DNA from: Kineosphaera sp039812485
GTDB taxonomy: Bacteria > Actinomycetota > Actinomycetes > Actinomycetales > Dermatophilaceae
Direction: 5' to 3'
Assembly: GCA_039812485.1 (NCBI GenBank)
Contig: JBDIAP010000059.1
Coordinates: 1-20,113, forward strand
Length of the DNA: 20,113 nucleotides
Part shown: positions 17,692 to 20,113 of the stretch, in pieces
Layout: each line of letters begins with the position of its first letter
How positions within the stretch are numbered: the first letter of the stretch is position 1
Notes under the pieces: generated by a model
The model's database searches: none
What the model was told of the DNA's origin: nothing
What the model saw: the letters and a program-made list of their open reading frames with translations, nothing else
Translations under genes and position numbers: made by a program

Positions 17692-18117
17692 TCAGGCCGC
17701 GAGCCTCGCCCCGGCGCGGTGCGGGGGCCGGGCGGCGCGGCGCACGCTCGGATGCTCGTCGGCGCTCAGCCCGAGCCGGATGGATGCCGGGGTGTTGGGG
17801 TGACGGGCGACTCGCAGGCGCACGCCGGCCGAGGGCTCGAGGGCGAGCCGGGCCAGGACGTCGGGCGGAGTCGCGGGATGGGCGGCGACGCGCTCGCGCA
17901 GCGCCAGGCAGGCGGCCTGGGACAGCTCGCGGAGCCGGTCGGGCGAGGTCGCCGGTCCGAGCGGCATCGCCGCCCACGCGAAACGCCGGGCGCCTCGTGG
18001 CTCCGGCGCCGCGAGGGGGGTGGGGGCCGACGTCACGGCGGCACCGGACCCCAGCGGGACCGCGACGCAGCGCTCGGCGGCACGCCTACCTGCGAAGACA
18101 TCGTGCGCCATCGCCAT
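17692..18117 (-). CDS. Small protein with variant leucine-rich (LRV/HEAT-like) repeats, function unknown
   Basis: This 141-residue protein has a poorly conserved, Ala/Pro-rich N-terminal half and a C-terminal half with two or three degenerate repeats of about 24 residues. The pattern is RVAAHPATPPDVLARLALEP (75-94), then RVARHPNTPASIRLGLSAD (102-120). R-V-A-x-H-P-x-T-P and the following leucines are the hallmark of variant leucine-rich repeats, an alpha-helical protein-binding solenoid. The predicted start, ATG 18117, follows AGGAGG by six bases; the frame is open further upstream, but without such a signal. No signal peptide or membrane segment is seen. It is divergent from pgi and upstream of the pyrimidine operon, separated from it by about 208 bases, so a functional link is not shown. 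High codon GC agrees with its neighbours. Confidence 0.72.
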   Translation of the reverse strand: MAMAHDVFAGRRAAERCVAVPLGSGAAVTSAPTPLAAPEPRGARRFAWAAMPLGPATSPDRLRELSQAACLALRERVAAHPATPPDVLARLALEPSAGVRLRVARHPNTPASIRLGLSADEHPSVRRAARPPHRAGARLAA

Positions 18118-18193
18118 GCCCCACCTCCTGAACGCGCGTCCATCTCCGGTGCCTTGCGTCATGGTGGCACTCCGCGGGGTCGCCGGTGGGGAC

Positions 18194-18210
18194 CCACACG
18201 CCGGGTGTGG
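18194..18210. promoter_or_regulatory. Inverted repeat in the LRV-pgi divergent region
   Basis: CCACAC (18194-18199) and GTGTGG (18205-18210) form a perfect 6-bp inverted repeat around GCCGG. It is located in the 258-base gap between divergent genes and could be an operator; no matching regulator is known to me and no nearby gene encodes one. The gap otherwise holds a candidate pgi -10 TAGGCT at 18287-18292 and GC-rich sequence. Confidence 0.3.
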
Positions 18211-18286
18211 ACGACCGTGGGCCGGACCCGACCCGACGAGCACGATGCGATCGGCGGCTCCGCCGTCGGCGCGGGGGCGCTCTGAC

Positions 18287-18292
18287 TAGGCT
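18287..18292 (+). promoter_or_regulatory. Candidate -10 element for pgi
   Basis: TAGGCT fits the TANNNT form and would give a leader of about 77 bases before the pgi ATG. No -35 match of any quality is found 16-18 bases upstream. Confidence 0.35.
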
Positions 18293-18375
18293 GGGGCTCG
18301 TCCCCGGCGCGGCCCCTCTGCGGCGTCTCGCCGCGCACCGAGCTGCCACCAGATCCGACCAGATTGGGCTATGCG

Positions 18376-20067
18376 ATGACGACCTCCGCTCCCGTGGACC
18401 CGACGACGACGACGGCCTGGGGCCGGCTCACCGAGGCCAAGACGGCGCTCGAGCCCGACCTGCGCGGCTGGTTCGTCGACGACCCCGAGCGGGCGCGCCG
18501 GCTCTCGTTCACCGCGGGAGACCTCTTCGTCGACCTGTCGAAGAACCTCATCACCGACGACATCGTCTCGGCTCTCGTGCAACTCGGTCGCCAGGTGGGC
18601 CTGGAGGAGCGCCGCGACGCGATGTTCGCCGGCGAGCGCATCAACGTCACCGAGGGCCGCTCGGTGCTGCACACCGCGCTGCGGCTGCCGGCCGACGCGA
18701 CGCTGCAGGTCGACGGGCAGGACGTCGTCGCCGACGTGCACGGCACGCTGGAGAAGGTCTTCGACTTCGCCGACTCGGTGCGCTCCGGGCAGTGGAAGGG
18801 CGTGACCGGCAAGCAGATCGAGACCGTCGTCAACATCGGCATCGGCGGCTCCGACCTCGGGCCGGTCATGGTCTACGAGGCGCTGCAGCCCTACGTGCAG
18901 CCAGGTCTGAGCGCCCGCTTCGTCTCCAACATCGACCCCACCGACATCGCCGAGAAGACCCGCGGCCTCGACCCGGAGACGACCCTCTTCATCGTGGCGA
19001 GCAAGACGTTCACGACCCTGGAGACCCTGACGAACGCCCGCCTGGCGAAGGCCTGGCTGCTCGACGCGCTGCGCGAGGCCGACGCGATCGACGGTTCGAA
19101 GGAGCAGGCCGCGCAGGCCGTCGCCAAGCATTTCGTCGCCGTGTCGACGGCGCTCGACAAGGTCGCGGAGTTCGGGATCGACCCGGCCAACGCGTTCGGC
19201 TTCTGGGACTGGGTCGGTGGGCGCTACTCGGTCGACTCGGCGATCGGCACCAGCCTGGCGGTCGTGCTCGGGCCGGACAACTTCACCGAGTTCCTCGGCG
19301 GCTTCCACACCATCGACGAGCACTTCCGCACACAAGAGTTGGCGACCAACGTGCCGGCGCTCATGGGTCTGCTCAACGTGTGGAACGTCAACTTCCTCGA
19401 CGCCCGCACCCACGCGGTGCTCCCCTATTCGCAATACCTGCACCGCTTCCCGGCCTACCTGCAGCAGCTGACGATGGAGTCCAACGGCAAGGGCGTGCGC
19501 TGGGACGGCACGCAGGTGACGTGCTCGACGGGCGAGGTCTTCTGGGGCGAGCCGGGCACGAACGGGCAGCACGCCTTCTACCAGCTCATCCACCAGGGCA
19601 CGCAGCTCGTGCCGTGCGACTTCATCGCGGTGGCCAACCCGGCGCACCCGCTGCGCGATCACGACGGTGGCGGCGCCGACGTGCACGAGCTCTTCCTGGC
19701 CAACTTCTTCGCCCAGACCGCGGCGCTGGCCTTCGGCAAGACCGCCGACGAGGTGCGGGCCGAGGGCACCGCCGAGGAGATCGTGCCCGCGCGGGTCTTC
19801 ACCGGCAACCGCCCGACGACCTCGATCATGGCGCCCGCGCTGACACCGAGCGTCCTCGGCCAGCTCATCGCGCTCTACGAGCACATCACGTTCACCCAGG
19901 GCATCGTCTGGGGCATCGACTCCTTCGACCAGTGGGGCGTCGAGCTCGGCAAGCAGCTCGCCAAGCAGGTGACCCCCGCCGTCGGCGGCGACGAGGCCGC
20001 GCTGGCGGAGCAGGACCCCTCGACGCAGAGCCTCATCCGCTACTACCGGGAGCACCGGCACGGCTGA
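18376..20067 (+). CDS. pgi: Glucose-6-phosphate isomerase Pgi
   Basis: This 563-residue enzyme interconverts glucose 6-phosphate and fructose 6-phosphate, within the 550-residue family norm. NIGIGGSDLGP (153-163) binds phosphate, DWVGGRYSVDSAIG (278-291) is signature 1, Glu368 in MESNGKG and His399 in GTNGQHAF are catalytic, and GIVWGIDSFDQWGVELGK (509-526) is signature 2 with the catalytic lysine at its end. The frame opens at TTG 18364, but ATG 18376 is the better start because the family N-terminus begins there. A second ATG at 18371 is out of frame. The ribosome-binding site is weak. The gene is divergent from the small LRV gene and is not linked to the glgC-like gene. Confidence 0.97.
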   Translation: MTTSAPVDPTTTTAWGRLTEAKTALEPDLRGWFVDDPERARRLSFTAGDLFVDLSKNLITDDIVSALVQLGRQVGLEERRDAMFAGERINVTEGRSVLHTALRLPADATLQVDGQDVVADVHGTLEKVFDFADSVRSGQWKGVTGKQIETVVNIGIGGSDLGPVMVYEALQPYVQPGLSARFVSNIDPTDIAEKTRGLDPETTLFIVASKTFTTLETLTNARLAKAWLLDALREADAIDGSKEQAAQAVAKHFVAVSTALDKVAEFGIDPANAFGFWDWVGGRYSVDSAIGTSLAVVLGPDNFTEFLGGFHTIDEHFRTQELATNVPALMGLLNVWNVNFLDARTHAVLPYSQYLHRFPAYLQQLTMESNGKGVRWDGTQVTCSTGEVFWGEPGTNGQHAFYQLIHQGTQLVPCDFIAVANPAHPLRDHDGGGADVHELFLANFFAQTAALAFGKTADEVRAEGTAEEIVPARVFTGNRPTTSIMAPALTPSVLGQLIALYEHITFTQGIVWGIDSFDQWGVELGKQLAKQVTPAVGGDEAALAEQDPSTQSLIRYYREHRHG

Positions 20068-20113
20068 GTCGCCGCGCGCAGCAGGGGCACCTCGTCGCCA
20101 TCCTCGTGACCGA
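20068..20113. other. End of window after pgi
   Basis: These 46 bases follow the pgi stop. No hairpin, start codon with a ribosome-binding site, or recognisable protein fragment is seen. A minus-strand frame is open here, but it is too short to judge. Confidence 0.4.

Noticed and set aside
18364..18375. TTG 18364 as the pgi start
   Set aside because: It adds only four residues, lacks a ribosome-binding site, and ATG 18376 fits the family N-terminus better.
18286..20061. Long minus-strand open frame opposite pgi
   Set aside because: The plus-strand frame is an unmistakable Pgi; the antisense translation shows no family features.

Overview
The window is a high-GC, gene-dense piece of an actinobacterial chromosome. 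GTG starts are frequent, -10 elements have the form TANNNT, and an actinobacterial integration host factor (mihF) gene is present. An NAD-type dihydroorotate dehydrogenase pair (PyrK + class 1B PyrD), rather than the quinone-linked PyrD of mycobacteria and streptomycetes, and the mihF-gmk-rpoZ-coaBC-metK-priA order suggest the order Micrococcales. A family such as Dermatophilaceae, Dermacoccaceae or Intrasporangiaceae is a guess. No mobile element, CRISPR array, tRNA or rRNA was seen. The content is essentially housekeeping.

Layout, left to right. (1) 1-599, minus: the first 199 codons of priA, whose 3' end lies outside the window. (2) 690-1919, plus: a GlgC-like sugar nucleotidyltransferase of a divergent actinobacterial type, inserted between priA and metK on the opposite strand. 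A strong hairpin at 1969-2001 separates it from the convergent metK. (3) 2020-6043, minus: metK, coaBC, rpoZ, gmk and mihF, transcribed from a recognisable promoter upstream of mihF, with a probable extra promoter before metK. (4) 6262-17483, minus: a nine-gene pyrimidine operon, pyrR-pyrB-pyrC-carA-carB-pyrK-pyrD-pyrF followed by a chorismate mutase gene, closed by a GC-rich hairpin at 6186-6205. (5) 17692-18117, minus: a small protein with variant leucine-rich (LRV-like) repeats. (6) 18376-20067, plus: pgi, glucose-6-phosphate isomerase.

The pyrimidine operon encodes the steps from bicarbonate, glutamine and aspartate to orotate (CarAB, PyrB, PyrC, PyrD/PyrK) and the last step to UMP (PyrF); pyrE is not in the window. 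Five of its gene junctions are the same 4-base GTGA stop/start overlap and a sixth is TGATG, so translation is probably coupled. In front of pyrR lies a clear PyrR-binding RNA loop that abuts the pyrR Shine-Dalgarno sequence. This is the layout expected for UMP-dependent translational repression, as described for mycobacteria.

The most unusual points are a Pro/Ala/Gly-rich N-terminal extension of about 212 residues on PyrD, the chorismate mutase coupled to pyrF, an 18-bp tandem duplication at the pyrF start with three possible GTG starts, the GlgC-like insertion, and the small LRV-repeat protein. I did not find a convincing new multi-gene system; the findings below are graded accordingly.
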